Of a stretch of 64,000 bases of DNA, positions 24,673 through 33,902 are shown piece after piece (position 1 is the first letter of the stretch; the number at the start of each line of letters is the position of its first letter). The notes under the pieces were generated by a model, which saw nothing but the letters and a program-made list of their open reading frames with translations, searched no databases and had not been told where the DNA came from. A program made the position numbers and the translations under genes. The DNA is from G965240365 sp965240365 (GTDB lineage: Bacteria; Pseudomonadota; Gammaproteobacteria; Eutrophobiales; Eutrophobiaceae), in the NCBI GenBank assembly GCA_965240365.1, contig OZ251218.1, forward strand, positions 2,170,001-2,234,000. Reading direction: 5' to 3'.

Positions 24673-26204
24673 CCACGATCCCGCAGTTTGAAGCGCTGAA
24701 TCTTGCCGGTCGCGGTTTTCGGCAACTGGTCGATCACCTCGATCCAGCGGGGATACTTCCACTTGCCGATGCGCTCCTTCACAAACTCCTTGAGACTGCC
24801 GAGCGCCGCGTTGTCGGCTACCTCCTTCAAAACGACATAGGCTTTCGGTTTTTCCAGCCCCTCATCATCGCGCCGGGCGACGACGGCGGCTTCCAGAACG
24901 GCCGGATGGGCCACCAAAGCCTGCTCAATCTCAAACGGCGACACCCAGATCCCTGAGACTTTGAACATGTCATCGGTGCGCCCGCAATAGACATAGCGCC
25001 CTTGTTCGGTAAGTTCATATTTATCGCCGGTTCGCGTCCAGACGCCTTCAAACGTCGCCCGACTCTTGGCGCGCTGGTTCCAGTACCCATCTGCGGAAGA
25101 GCTTCCGCAAACCAGTAACTCGCCGATGCCCCCGGGCGGCACATCATGCCCCGCTTCATCGACCAGCCGGAGTTGATAGCCGGGCACGGCCGTGCCGGAT
25201 GTGCCATAAACAACGTCGTCGCGCCTGTTGGACAAAAAGATATGCAACATCTCGGTTGAGCCGACACCGTCCAGAATATCGACCCCGGCGCGGTCGCGCC
25301 AGGATTTGCCGACCTCTTCCGGCAGAGCCTCGCCCGCGGAGATGCAGAGGCGCAGCGCCGTTTCGGCAGGCGGGGTGGTTGTGTCCCAGTGATGGAGCAT
25401 GGCCGCATAAAGGGTCGGCACACCGCAAAAGAGGGTGGGCGTTTCCTTAACAAGAATATCGGTGACGACCTGCGGTGTCGGGCGCCCCCTTAATAAGACC
25501 GTCGTCGCGCCGACGGACATCGGAAAAGACATGGCGTTGCCGAGCCCGTAAGCGAAAAACATCTTTGCGACGGAATAGACGGTATCGGTTTCTTGAATCC
25601 CAAGCACCTGGGCAGCATAGGTGTCGCAGGTATAGCGCAGGCTGCCATGCACATGCCGCACGCCTTTCGGCTTGCCTGTCGAACCGGATGAATACAGCCA
25701 GAATGCCGGTTCATCGGCCGTCACATCAAGCGGCTCGACAGGCTCCGCGCCACGAATAAACGCCTCCATTGACGTGGCGCCTTCCGGCCCTTCCCCGCCG
25801 ATGACGACAATTTTGCGCAAAGACGGGCAATCCTTCAAGACAGGTTGCACCGCGTCATACAGTTCAGCGGAGACAAACAGGCAACCGGCCCGGCTGTCGC
25901 GAATAATGTCGGCATACACGGACGGCGCCAGAAGTGTGTTCAACGGGACCGGGATGATACTGGCCTTGAGAGCGCCCCAAAAAAGGGCGGGGAACTCAAT
26001 CTGGTCCAGGACCAACAGGATAACCCGTTCTTCGCGGCGAAGATCGGCGCGTAACATGGCCCCCGCGATGGTGGCGGTCAGGTCTTTCAACTCGCCATAG
26101 CTCAGCGACCGCTGCGACACCCCGGCTTCGCGAAAGGCAATTTTTGATTGCCGCCCCTCGGCCACATGCCGGTCAACAAAATAGAGCGCCGCATTTTCAT
26201 TCAT
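24669..26204 (-). CDS. bclA: Benzoate-CoA ligase (BclA/BadA type)
   Basis: 511 residues, an AMP-forming acyl-CoA synthetase. The phosphate-binding loop YSSGSTGKPKGVRHVH is at about residues 171-186. KMFFAYGLGNAMSFPMSVGA is a signature of the aryl-CoA ligases, GVGSTEMLHIFLSNR the adenine-binding motif, and the catalytic Lys lies in PKTATGKIQRFKL near the end. It converts benzoate to benzoyl-CoA, the substrate of BoxB. It is followed by the overlapping hydrolase gene and preceded by the DUF4863 gene 57 bases away. A hydroxybenzoate preference cannot be excluded. Confidence 0.92.
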   Translation of the reverse strand: MNENAALYFVDRHVAEGRQSKIAFREAGVSQRSLSYGELKDLTATIAGAMLRADLRREERVILLVLDQIEFPALFWGALKASIIPVPLNTLLAPSVYADIIRDSRAGCLFVSAELYDAVQPVLKDCPSLRKIVVIGGEGPEGATSMEAFIRGAEPVEPLDVTADEPAFWLYSSGSTGKPKGVRHVHGSLRYTCDTYAAQVLGIQETDTVYSVAKMFFAYGLGNAMSFPMSVGATTVLLRGRPTPQVVTDILVKETPTLFCGVPTLYAAMLHHWDTTTPPAETALRLCISAGEALPEEVGKSWRDRAGVDILDGVGSTEMLHIFLSNRRDDVVYGTSGTAVPGYQLRLVDEAGHDVPPGGIGELLVCGSSSADGYWNQRAKSRATFEGVWTRTGDKYELTEQGRYVYCGRTDDMFKVSGIWVSPFEIEQALVAHPAVLEAAVVARRDDEGLEKPKAYVVLKEVADNAALGSLKEFVKERIGKWKYPRWIEVIDQLPKTATGKIQRFKLRDRG

Positions 26205-26260
26205 ATCTGTTTTTACTCTCTTAGCATTCGGCTTGTGACACCGGGCGGCGTCCGGGCGCC

Positions 26261-26728
26261 TTACTTCCCTGTAAATTCGATGGCGCCCTCGGGCAGGAAA
26301 TAGAGAACATGCGCGTCTCCGCCGGCGACCGTGGGATGATGGTCGCTGTTCGGCTCATAAACGTACCACCCCTCCCCAAAATCGTCGAAGGTCGGCGCGC
26401 CGTTGATGGCCATGACAAGCCCGATTTCGCCAAGCGGATGGATATGGTGCGGTCCGCGCATGTCGGTCATACGGACAACATCGACACTGAAATCGCCGGC
26501 AATGCTCCCGGCCTTGATCGCCCGACCGAACTTAATGCCGCCCGCTTCACGCGCCATCAGCCAGCCCTCCCGCTCCCCCTCGGCGCAGAGGGATTTGAGT
26601 TCCGCGAACTCCGGCGTATCGGGGCCAAATGCGATGTTGAGCTGCTCGGCCAGATCGGATGTCAGCGGTTTGCCCCGCGCCCTCTGCGCGATCATGCTCA
26701 TCAGTTCATTAAATCGATCTTGCGACAT
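26261..26728 (-). CDS. DUF4863 protein (4-hydroxylaminobenzoate lyase-like)
   Basis: 155 residues from the ATG at 26728, which follows an AGGAGG site; an upstream extension into the promoter is not credible. A single cupin-like domain shows HHIHPLGEIGLVMAING and DHHPTVAGGDAHVLYFLPEG, with His residues suited to metal binding. Related proteins are annotated as PnbB, 4-hydroxylaminobenzoate lyase, and members are also found next to benzoate-CoA ligase genes, where their function is unclear. First gene of the leftward benzoate unit, reading out of the TGCA-rich divergent promoter. Confidence 0.65.
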   Translation of the reverse strand: MSQDRFNELMSMIAQRARGKPLTSDLAEQLNIAFGPDTPEFAELKSLCAEGEREGWLMAREAGGIKFGRAIKAGSIAGDFSVDVVRMTDMRGPHHIHPLGEIGLVMAINGAPTFDDFGEGWYVYEPNSDHHPTVAGGDAHVLYFLPEGAIEFTGK

Positions 26729-26760
26729 GGCTGTCCTCCTGAAATTCGGGATATGATCTC

Positions 26761-26834
26761 TGCAATAAAGCGCTATAATGCATATTATTGCGCCATAGTG
26801 CAAATTATTTCTTTACGAGTTGCATTTTTTTGCA
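26761..26834. promoter_or_regulatory. Candidate BoxR operator: five TGCA boxes in a divergent promoter
   Basis: TGCA occurs at 26761, 26779, 26799, 26821 and 26831, within an AT-rich 165-bp gap between the leftward ligase unit and the rightward transporter. BzdR/BoxR repressors are known to bind operators containing repeated TGCA. Five boxes in 74 bp are more than expected by chance. Spacing is 18, 20, 22 and 10 bp. Confidence 0.5.
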
Positions 26835-26893
26835 TATTCTCTTAGTGGCAAGCACATCATAATATCTATAACGTACAAGTGAGGAGGACCCCC

Positions 26894-28048
26894 ATGCACA
26901 AAATCTTAAGCTCAGTCGCGGCGGCGGCTATCAGTCTTGGCGTAACGACCACAACCCTGGCCGAAACCAGGGTCGGTCTGCTGTTACCGACTTCAGGAGC
27001 CTATGCCGCCCTCGGCGATGAAATTGCCGCCGGCTTTAACCTCGCCATCGATCAAGCCGGGCGGACAGGCGAGTTTGTGATCGTGAATGAAGACACCGAG
27101 ATCAAACCGGCGGTCGGGCTCGCCAAGGCCCGCAAGCTGGTCCTGGAGGACAATGTCGATGTGATCGTCGGCGTGGTGTCATCGGGCGTGCTCGGCGCCC
27201 TGCGTGATTTTATCCACGGCGCGCAGGTGCCATTGATCGTCGCCAATGCCGGCAACAATCACGCCACCGGAAAATCCTGCTCGCCCTATATTACCCGGGT
27301 GTCTTTCTCAAGCGCCCAGGTCAACCGCCCCATGGGGCAATGGCTGTTTGCGCAGGGCGTGCAAAAGATCTATACCCTGGCGCCTGACTATGCCGCCGGT
27401 CATCAGATGATCGAAGCCTTTGCCGAGTCCTATAAGGCGGCCGGCGGGGAAATTGTCGGGGGCGAGTACACCCCGTTTCGTCAAACCAGGGATTTCGGCC
27501 CCTACCTGACCAATGCGAAAGCCGCCAACCCTGACGGAATCTACGTCTTCTATGCCGGCGGCGAAGCCATCAGCTTTGTCAAGCAATACGGTTCGTTTGG
27601 CCTGGCGCCCGAACTGCCCCTGTACGGGGCCGGCTTCCTGACGTCGCCTCTCTACGTCAATGCCCAGGGCGATGCCGCGGTGGGTGTGACAACGGCCCTG
27701 CACTATGTCCCGACCCTGGATACGGCCGAGAACAGGGCGTTTGTCAAGGCGTTCACGGCCAAACACAACCGCGCGCCGTCGGAATACGCGGTCCAAGGTT
27801 ACGATGCCGCGCGCCTGCTGCTGGGCGCAATCGATGCGGGCGGCAAAGATCGTGACTCGCTCGCCAGACTGCTGCCGTCGGTCAAGTACACCGGTCCGCG
27901 GGGGCCGCTGGAGATTGACCCGGCGACCAATAACCTGGTGCAAAATATCTATGTTTACGAGACGGTTAAAGGGAGCGATGGCCTGACCCAGAAAGTCATC
28001 GCCACCGTTCCCGGCGTCCGCGACGCGGTCAATGGTTGCAAAATGTAA
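26894..28048 (+). CDS. Periplasmic binding protein of a second Liv-type (probably benzoate) importer
   Basis: 384 residues from the ATG at 26894, preceded by GAGGAGG. The signal peptide ends near residue 23 (TTLAE), then ETRVGLLLPTSGAYAALGDE, the first strand of a type I periplasmic binding protein, and YAVQGYDAARLLLGAIDAGG near the C-terminus. It is only distantly similar to the binding protein at 6.96 kb, so the two systems are not a recent duplication. First gene of a complete importer operon. The location between ligase and box genes points to benzoate or a hydroxybenzoate as ligand. Confidence 0.88.
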   Translation: MHKILSSVAAAAISLGVTTTTLAETRVGLLLPTSGAYAALGDEIAAGFNLAIDQAGRTGEFVIVNEDTEIKPAVGLAKARKLVLEDNVDVIVGVVSSGVLGALRDFIHGAQVPLIVANAGNNHATGKSCSPYITRVSFSSAQVNRPMGQWLFAQGVQKIYTLAPDYAAGHQMIEAFAESYKAAGGEIVGGEYTPFRQTRDFGPYLTNAKAANPDGIYVFYAGGEAISFVKQYGSFGLAPELPLYGAGFLTSPLYVNAQGDAAVGVTTALHYVPTLDTAENRAFVKAFTAKHNRAPSEYAVQGYDAARLLLGAIDAGGKDRDSLARLLPSVKYTGPRGPLEIDPATNNLVQNIYVYETVKGSDGLTQKVIATVPGVRDAVNGCKM

Positions 28049-28090
28049 GCCCCTTTAGCGCGCGCCCCTTTTCGACCCGAAGTACATGTC

Positions 28091-28957
28091 ATGGACAGTG
28101 GCTTTCTGGCGACACAGTTCCTCAACGCGCTACAGTATTCGATGCTGTTGTTCCTGTTGTCGATCGGGCTGACCGTCATTTTCGGCCTGCTGCATTTCAT
28201 CAACCTCGCCCATGGCGCGCTTTACATGATGGGCGCCTATATCGGGGTCTCCGTCGCCACCGTAACAGGCAGCTATTGGGCGGCCTTCATACTGGCCCCG
28301 CTGGGCGTGACGGCGATCGGCGCGTTGCTCTACTTTACGCTCATTGAGCGGCTGCGCCGTGCCGGGCCGATGAATCAGGTGCTCGTCACCTTTGGCCTGA
28401 TTTTTGTCTTTCTGGACCTGGTGCGCATGGGATGGGGTGACATTGCGCTGGGTCTGGAGATGCCCGCCGCCCTCACCGGCACGACAAATCTGACAGGGAT
28501 TTCCTATCCCACCTACCGTCTGTTTATTATCGCCGTCGGCCTTGCGGTCATGGCCGTCCTCTGGGCCGTTTTGGCCAGGACACAGCTCGGCGCCATGATA
28601 CGTGCGGGCGTTGAGAACGACGCCATGGCCGCCGCGCTCGGCATCAATGTTACCCGACTGTTCTTTGCTGTCTTTTGCGTCGGATGCGCCCTGGCCGGTC
28701 TGGCCGGTGTCATCGCGGCCCCGGTTTTCTCCGCCACCACGGAAATGGGGATCTCGATCCTGATCCCCACGCTGATCGTCGTCGTTATCGGCGGGCTTGG
28801 CAGCCTGGAGGGGGCCATTGCGGGTTCCCTGATCATCGGCTTCATCGAGACCATCGGCGCGATCGTCTTCCCCGAGATCACCGCCATTTCCAGTTACGTT
28901 CTGCTTGCGGCGATTCTTATTCTGCGCCCGCAGGGTCTGATCCCGGCACGAGGCTGA
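28091..28957 (+). CDS. livH: LivH-type permease of the second importer
   Basis: 288 residues with about eight membrane segments. LFLLSIGLTVIFGLLHFINL followed by AHGALYMMGAYIG is the LivH signature. The C-terminal VVVIGGLGSLEGAIAGSLII is the ATPase-contact loop. It starts 42 bases after the binding protein and is followed by livM after two bases, all on the plus strand. Confidence 0.92.
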   Translation: MDSGFLATQFLNALQYSMLLFLLSIGLTVIFGLLHFINLAHGALYMMGAYIGVSVATVTGSYWAAFILAPLGVTAIGALLYFTLIERLRRAGPMNQVLVTFGLIFVFLDLVRMGWGDIALGLEMPAALTGTTNLTGISYPTYRLFIIAVGLAVMAVLWAVLARTQLGAMIRAGVENDAMAAALGINVTRLFFAVFCVGCALAGLAGVIAAPVFSATTEMGISILIPTLIVVVIGGLGSLEGAIAGSLIIGFIETIGAIVFPEITAISSYVLLAAILILRPQGLIPARG

Positions 28958-28959
28958 TC

Positions 28960-29922
28960 ATGTTTCATCACACCAAAACGCGCAGCATCGTTTTCCTCGC
29001 AACCTTCATCGGCTTGATCTTTTATAGCCTGTCCGGCGGGTATTTTGCCCGCGAGATCGTCATAGAGATTGCCATCCTCGCCATTCTCGCCGTCAGCCTG
29101 GATGTGGTCGCCGGTTTCGGGCGGATGGTGTCGCTTTGCCATGGCGCAATCATGGGCATTTCCGCCTACACTTTCGGCATTTTGACGGTGAAGTTCGGCT
29201 TACCGGCCATCCCGTCCGCCGTCGCGGCGATTGCGGCGGCGGCCGTTTTCGGCACGCTGGTGGGCTGGGTCACCGGACGCACGAGTGGCATCTTCTTCAT
29301 CATGGCAACACTCGCCTTCGGACAAATGGCTTACACGCTGATTTTCAGGTCACGCTGGCTCGGCGGTGACGACGGCTTAGGCGGACTGCCGCGCTTTGAT
29401 CTGTCCTGGATCGGCATCGATATGGGATCCTCGATCATCTTCACCTTATTCGCGATCGCCCTGGCCGCCCTTGTCTACCTCGCCGCCGCCTGGGTGATGC
29501 GGTCCGCGTTCGGGCGCACCCTTTCCGGCATCCACGAAAATGAAGCCCGCATGAATGCGCTTGGTGTCAACACGGTGCTGCACAGAACGCGCGCGATGGG
29601 ATTTTCCGCCCTGCTTGCGGGCATTGCCGGCATTATTGCCGCCCAACATACGCAATACATCTCTCCGGAATTGTTGTTCTGGACCGTCTCGGGCGAGGTT
29701 TTGATTGTCGTCATTCTGGGCGGCCTCGGAACCCTGGTCGGGCCCTTGATCGGCGCCGTTGTTTTCGTGAGTCTCAAACACCAGATATCCGCGGTGACCG
29801 ATTACTGGCACATCGTCATCGGTTTCATTTTGATCGCCATCGTCGTTGCCGGTGGGCGCGGTCTATACGGCGAAACCGAACGTTGGGTCAGGGCCGCGCG
29901 AAAGGCGGCAACTCATGCTTGA
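28960..29922 (+). CDS. livM: LivM-type permease of the second importer
   Basis: 320 residues from the ATG at 28960, two bases after the livH stop; the frame is open far upstream but inside livH. Signature regions are LDVVAGFGRMVSLCHGAIMG (conserved transmembrane motif) and VVILGGLGTLVGPLIGAVVF. The last eight bases overlap livG. Confidence 0.9.
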   Translation: MFHHTKTRSIVFLATFIGLIFYSLSGGYFAREIVIEIAILAILAVSLDVVAGFGRMVSLCHGAIMGISAYTFGILTVKFGLPAIPSAVAAIAAAAVFGTLVGWVTGRTSGIFFIMATLAFGQMAYTLIFRSRWLGGDDGLGGLPRFDLSWIGIDMGSSIIFTLFAIALAALVYLAAAWVMRSAFGRTLSGIHENEARMNALGVNTVLHRTRAMGFSALLAGIAGIIAAQHTQYISPELLFWTVSGEVLIVVILGGLGTLVGPLIGAVVFVSLKHQISAVTDYWHIVIGFILIAIVVAGGRGLYGETERWVRAARKAATHA

Positions 29923-30661
29923 GGTTAAAAACATCTCCAAGGCATTTGGGGGGTTAGACGTCATGCGGGGCGTCTCTTTTTCCTTGCAGCCCGGTGAACG
30001 CCGGGTCGTTCTGGGACCAAACGGGGCCGGCAAGACAACGCTGTTTAACCTTCTGGTCGGAGAACTGACCCCCACGGCGGGTGACATCCGAATGGACGGC
30101 CGGTCGATCCGCCATCTTTCCGTTAGTCAGCGCGCCAGACGGGGTCTGTCGCGGAGCTATCAGAAGAACAATCTTTTCGAGGATCTCACGATCCGGGAAA
30201 ATCTGATGCTCGCTGCCTCGGCCGGACAGGGCAAGACAAGCTGGATGATCAAAGACAGTTTTGAGGACACAAATGTCCGCGAGATCGTCGAAGAGATCGC
30301 TGAGCGCGTTGCCTTGCGGGACATGCTCGATTCGCCCGTAAAATCCGCCTCATACGGCAATCGACGCCAGCTTGAGGTGGGCCTCGCCCTGGCGACGAAG
30401 CCGAGAATTCTTTTGATGGACGAGCCGACCTCCGGGGTTGGCCCCGCGATGATTGACGGGTTCCACCGCCTCCTTCACGGCCTGCCAGGGGATTTGACCA
30501 TCTGCATCATCGAACACGATATGGATCTGGCATTTGACGTGGCGGATCGCATTACCGTTCTCAATTTCGGTGAGGTGGTGTTTGAAGGCACACCGGCGGA
30601 AACCCGCGGTAACAGTGTGGTTCGCGACATATATCTGGGAGATTGGCAATCCGATGCTTGA
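29915..30661 (+). CDS. livG: LivG-type ATPase of the second importer
   Basis: 248 residues from the ATG at 29915, overlapping livM by eight bases. Walker A GPNGAGKTT at about residues 36-44, signature YGNRRQLEVGLAL, Walker B ILLMDEPTSGVG and switch region IIEHDMDLAFD. It pairs with LivF, whose start overlaps its stop. Signature and length (LivG about 250) are normal. Confidence 0.92.
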   Translation: MLEVKNISKAFGGLDVMRGVSFSLQPGERRVVLGPNGAGKTTLFNLLVGELTPTAGDIRMDGRSIRHLSVSQRARRGLSRSYQKNNLFEDLTIRENLMLAASAGQGKTSWMIKDSFEDTNVREIVEEIAERVALRDMLDSPVKSASYGNRRQLEVGLALATKPRILLMDEPTSGVGPAMIDGFHRLLHGLPGDLTICIIEHDMDLAFDVADRITVLNFGEVVFEGTPAETRGNSVVRDIYLGDWQSDA

Positions 30662-31352
30662 GCTGAAATCCGTTGCAAGCGGGTACGGCGAAACCCGCGT
30701 TTTGCATGGGGTCGATCTGAACGTACAGGAGGGCGCGGTCCACGCGCTGCTGGGGCGCAACGGCGTTGGTAAATCGACGACGCTGAAGTCGATTATCGGC
30801 CATTTGCCGATATCGGAGGGCGCTATCCTGCTGCGGGATACCCCCATCGCGAACCGCGCGCCCCATGACGTTTCGCGGTTGGGCATTGCCTATGTGCCCG
30901 AAACCCGGGACGTGTTCGGGTCCTTGTCGGTGAAAGAAAATCTGGCGCTCGCCGGCCGCCTTGCAGGCCCCAATCCAGGTTGGACGATTGATCGCGTGGC
31001 GGCGTTTTTCCCGAATCTGGCGAATCGCCTGTCCAATAGCGGTCACGCCTTATCGGGCGGCGAGCAACAAATGCTCGCCATCGGCCGGGCGCTTATGGCC
31101 GAGCCGGACATCCTGCTGCTGGACGAGCCGACGGAAGGTCTCGCGCCCATTATCATCCAACAGATTTTTGAGAAGCTGCGCGACCTCAAATCAGACGGAT
31201 TAACCATTTTGCTGGTCGAGCAGAATCTGAACTTCGCCCTGGGTCTTGCCGATGACGTGAGCCTGATGGGCCGTGGGCAGATTGTCTGGCGCGGCACTCC
31301 CGATGCGCTGCGCGCCGACGAGGAAACCCATGCCCGCTGGCTGGGCGTCTAG
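30654..31352 (+). CDS. livF: LivF-type ATPase of the second importer
   Basis: 232 residues from the ATG at 30654, overlapping livG by eight bases. Walker A GRNGVGKST at about residues 34-42, signature LSGGEQQMLAIGRAL, Walker B ILLLDEPTEGLAP and the LivF-type VEQN. Last gene of the importer. Its stop codon lies right at the edge of a transposase fragment, so the sequence that once followed the operon has been replaced. Confidence 0.92.
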   Translation: MLELKSVASGYGETRVLHGVDLNVQEGAVHALLGRNGVGKSTTLKSIIGHLPISEGAILLRDTPIANRAPHDVSRLGIAYVPETRDVFGSLSVKENLALAGRLAGPNPGWTIDRVAAFFPNLANRLSNSGHALSGGEQQMLAIGRALMAEPDILLLDEPTEGLAPIIIQQIFEKLRDLKSDGLTILLVEQNLNFALGLADDVSLMGRGQIVWRGTPDALRADEETHARWLGV

Positions 31353-31706
31353 CTGTATGATCGCATCCAGAGATGGAGTGGATTAATATTAAATAATTCA
31401 GGTTGTTTCTGCCACCAGGTCAAGATGGCTTCATAGGGTGTTTTTCTCTTGAGCGCAGAGCGTTTTTTGGCGCAATTATAGGCGCTCATAAAGCTGCTCA
31501 GGTGGGTTTTGAGCTGGTCTAGGCTGTCATAATGGTCTGTTTTGGTTGTCGCGTCCTTGATGGTTCGGTTCATACGTTCTACCTGGCCATTGGTTTGGGG
31601 GTGGTAGGGCCGTGTGGTCTTATGACGAATCCCGTGTTTCTGGCAGGCCAGAATAAAGCGGTGGCGCTTTGCCGGGCCCCTGCCGCGCCTGCCTGCTGCA
31701 GGCAGG
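31349..31706 (-). mobile_element. 3' fragment of an IS481-like transposase (integrase core)
   Basis: On the minus strand the last 105 or so residues of an rve-type transposase are readable: ACQKHGIRHKTTRPYHPQTN, then GQVERMNRTIKDATT and a C-terminal YEAILTWWQKQPELFN region. This is the end of the DDE core with its final Glu (VERMNR). The N-terminal half and both earlier Asp residues are missing. The homology stops at a 19-bp palindrome (31688-31706). The other end touches the livF stop codon. Not functional. 31707-31808 holds nothing I recognise. Confidence 0.8.
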
Positions 31707-31808
31707 TATGCCGACGAATAGATAGAGTTTTTGTTTGTCGACATGACGCTCAGCGATTGCCCTTGCGACGCGGCCTATCCGATCTCCGACCTCCCCTGAT
31801 AAATGGCT

Positions 31809-33884
31809 TTATTCCGCCTGTTCGCGCCGCCAATCGGCAAATGTCGTGCCGCTTTCGGCGCAAGCCCGGATCACCGCATTGGGTATCCAGACCACCGGAT
31901 CTTCGCGGGCCAGCGCCTCCAGCCCGTCCAGAATGCTGGCCGCGCCAAGGCTGTCGGCAAAATGCATCAGCCCGCCGCGCCACTTTGGAAAGCCGTAGCC
32001 GAACACCGTGACCAGATCGATATCGGCGGCGGATTGGGCAATGCCCTCTTCCATAATGGTCGCCGCCTCGTTGATCATCGCCAAAAGCAGCCGCCGGCGG
32101 ATCTCGTCGGGGCTGTAATCGCAGCGGGTGATGCCGGCCAGATGGGCCTCTTCCAGCGCCAGATCGGCAACGATCGGGTCGTCAACCTTGCCGCCGCCGC
32201 CCGGATATCGATACCATCCCGCGCCTGTCTTCCTGCCCAGCTTGCCCAATTCGACCATGCGGTCGGCGATGGGGATGTAACGCCGCTTCGGGTCCCGGGT
32301 GGCGTCCTGGCGGCGGCGATTGGCATGGGCGATATCAAGGCCGGACAGATCCTGCGCCTCATACGGCCCCATGGCGTAGCCAAACTCAACCATTGCCTCA
32401 TCCACCTCCCAGGGGGTGGAGCCGTCCATGAAAACCGTATCGGCGGCCTCGCGGTAGCGCGCCAATATCCGATTGCCGATAAACCCGTCGCACACGCCAG
32501 CCAAAACCGGCGTCTTGCGTAGCGTCCTGGCCAGCGCAAAGCCCTGGGCCAAAGCCCGATCCGATGTGGCCGCGCCACGCACGATCTCCAACAGCTTCAT
32601 AATATGAGCAGGGGCAAAGAAATGCAGCCCGACCAGACGCGAGGGATCGTCAAGCGATGTGGCCATTGTGTCAATATCCAGATAAGAGGTGTTGGTCGCC
32701 AGAATGGCCGCTGTCGGCATCACCTCTTGCAACGCCGCCAGCACCTCGATTTTAATGTCCATGCTTTCAAAAGCCGCCTCAATCGCAAGTTCGGCGCCGG
32801 CTGCGTCCGTGAAATTGTCGCTAAGGGTCAGAGCGGCGCGCAATTCTGCGGCCCGTGCTTCACTGATCGCGCCGCGCTTCAGACCGCCCGTGACCAGTTT
32901 GTCGATATTGGCTCGCGCGCGCGCGACGCCGTCACTGTCGGCTTCCAGCACCGTTGTCCGATAGCCCGCGCTCAGCAACGCATAAGCAATGCCCGCGCCC
33001 ATTGTGCCGCCGCCGACCACGACGATCCGTTGCGGTGGTTCCGCCTGTATCCGGCCGAGCGATGGCGGGGCTTTGGCCGCCCGTTCGGCAAAAAAGATAT
33101 GTCGCAGCGCCCGCGCCTGGTCCGAGCCGCGCAGTTCGATAAAGGCAGCGCGTTCCTGCGCGAGGCCCGCTTCCAGGGACAGCGTTTCCGCGGTCTGCAA
33201 CAACGCGATTGCCCGCAACGGGGCCTGTTGCCCGGCCATTTTGCGCCGCGCCAGCGCGCGGGCGGTTTCATAAGCCTCTTCTGTCGCCGTACCAGAGTTC
33301 AATTCGCCAACCGGCACTGCCATGCCCAGCCATTCGGCATTGCTCATCTCGGCGAAATAGACAGGCTCCGGGTCGATATTGTTGATCAGACCCAGGGCCA
33401 GGGCCTGTTCGGCAGCGACCGCCTTTCCCATCGGAATCAGCCGCAGCGCCTGTTCCATACCGATCAGACGCGGCAGACGCTGGGTGCCACCGGCGCCGGG
33501 CACCACGCCCAGAGTGACCTCGGGCAGGCCCAGCCGGGCGCCGGGGGCCGCGATACGGTAGCGACAGGCGAGCATCAACTCCAGCCCGCCGCCAAGCGCG
33601 GCGCCATGGGCCGCGGCGATCCAGGGAACGGAGCTGTTTTCGATCCTGTTTAAGATATCGGGAAGATGCGGTTCGATCGGCGGGCCGTCAAATTCGCGCG
33701 CATCACCGCCGGCGCAGAACACTTTGCCACGGCCCGACACGATGACCCGGTCCAACTGCTCCGCCTCGGCCCAGTTGACCGCCTCAAGCAGGCCGCGCCG
33801 CATGTCAAGCCCCATCGCGTTGACCGGCTGGGCGTCAAGCTCGACATATCCGATATTTGCGTCTCTGCGCCAGTGAACCGGCAT
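31809..33884 (-). CDS. Fused enoyl-CoA hydratase / 3-hydroxyacyl-CoA dehydrogenase (FadB/FadJ-like)
   Basis: 691 residues from the ATG at 33884, which has a GGGGAG site; an ATG five codons earlier is possible. The N-terminal crotonase domain (about 1-190) has GRGKVFCAGGDAREF and AHGAALGGGLELMLACRYRI. An NAD-binding 3-hydroxyacyl-CoA dehydrogenase domain starts near 285 (VVVGGGTMGAGIAYALLSAG) with the catalytic His in VGLHFFAPAHIMKLLEIV. Two C-terminal dehydrogenase segments follow. It is the last gene of a boxB-flavoprotein-flavodoxin operon, three bases behind the flavodoxin. It probably serves the lower steps shared by benzoate and phenylacetate (2,3-dehydroadipyl-CoA to 3-oxoadipyl-CoA), in place of the missing PaaF and PaaH. 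Confidence 0.88.
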   Translation of the reverse strand: MPVHWRRDANIGYVELDAQPVNAMGLDMRRGLLEAVNWAEAEQLDRVIVSGRGKVFCAGGDAREFDGPPIEPHLPDILNRIENSSVPWIAAAHGAALGGGLELMLACRYRIAAPGARLGLPEVTLGVVPGAGGTQRLPRLIGMEQALRLIPMGKAVAAEQALALGLINNIDPEPVYFAEMSNAEWLGMAVPVGELNSGTATEEAYETARALARRKMAGQQAPLRAIALLQTAETLSLEAGLAQERAAFIELRGSDQARALRHIFFAERAAKAPPSLGRIQAEPPQRIVVVGGGTMGAGIAYALLSAGYRTTVLEADSDGVARARANIDKLVTGGLKRGAISEARAAELRAALTLSDNFTDAAGAELAIEAAFESMDIKIEVLAALQEVMPTAAILATNTSYLDIDTMATSLDDPSRLVGLHFFAPAHIMKLLEIVRGAATSDRALAQGFALARTLRKTPVLAGVCDGFIGNRILARYREAADTVFMDGSTPWEVDEAMVEFGYAMGPYEAQDLSGLDIAHANRRRQDATRDPKRRYIPIADRMVELGKLGRKTGAGWYRYPGGGGKVDDPIVADLALEEAHLAGITRCDYSPDEIRRRLLLAMINEAATIMEEGIAQSAADIDLVTVFGYGFPKWRGGLMHFADSLGAASILDGLEALAREDPVVWIPNAVIRACAESGTTFADWRREQAE

Positions 33885-33902
33885 CTCTACTCCCCGCATT
33901 CG

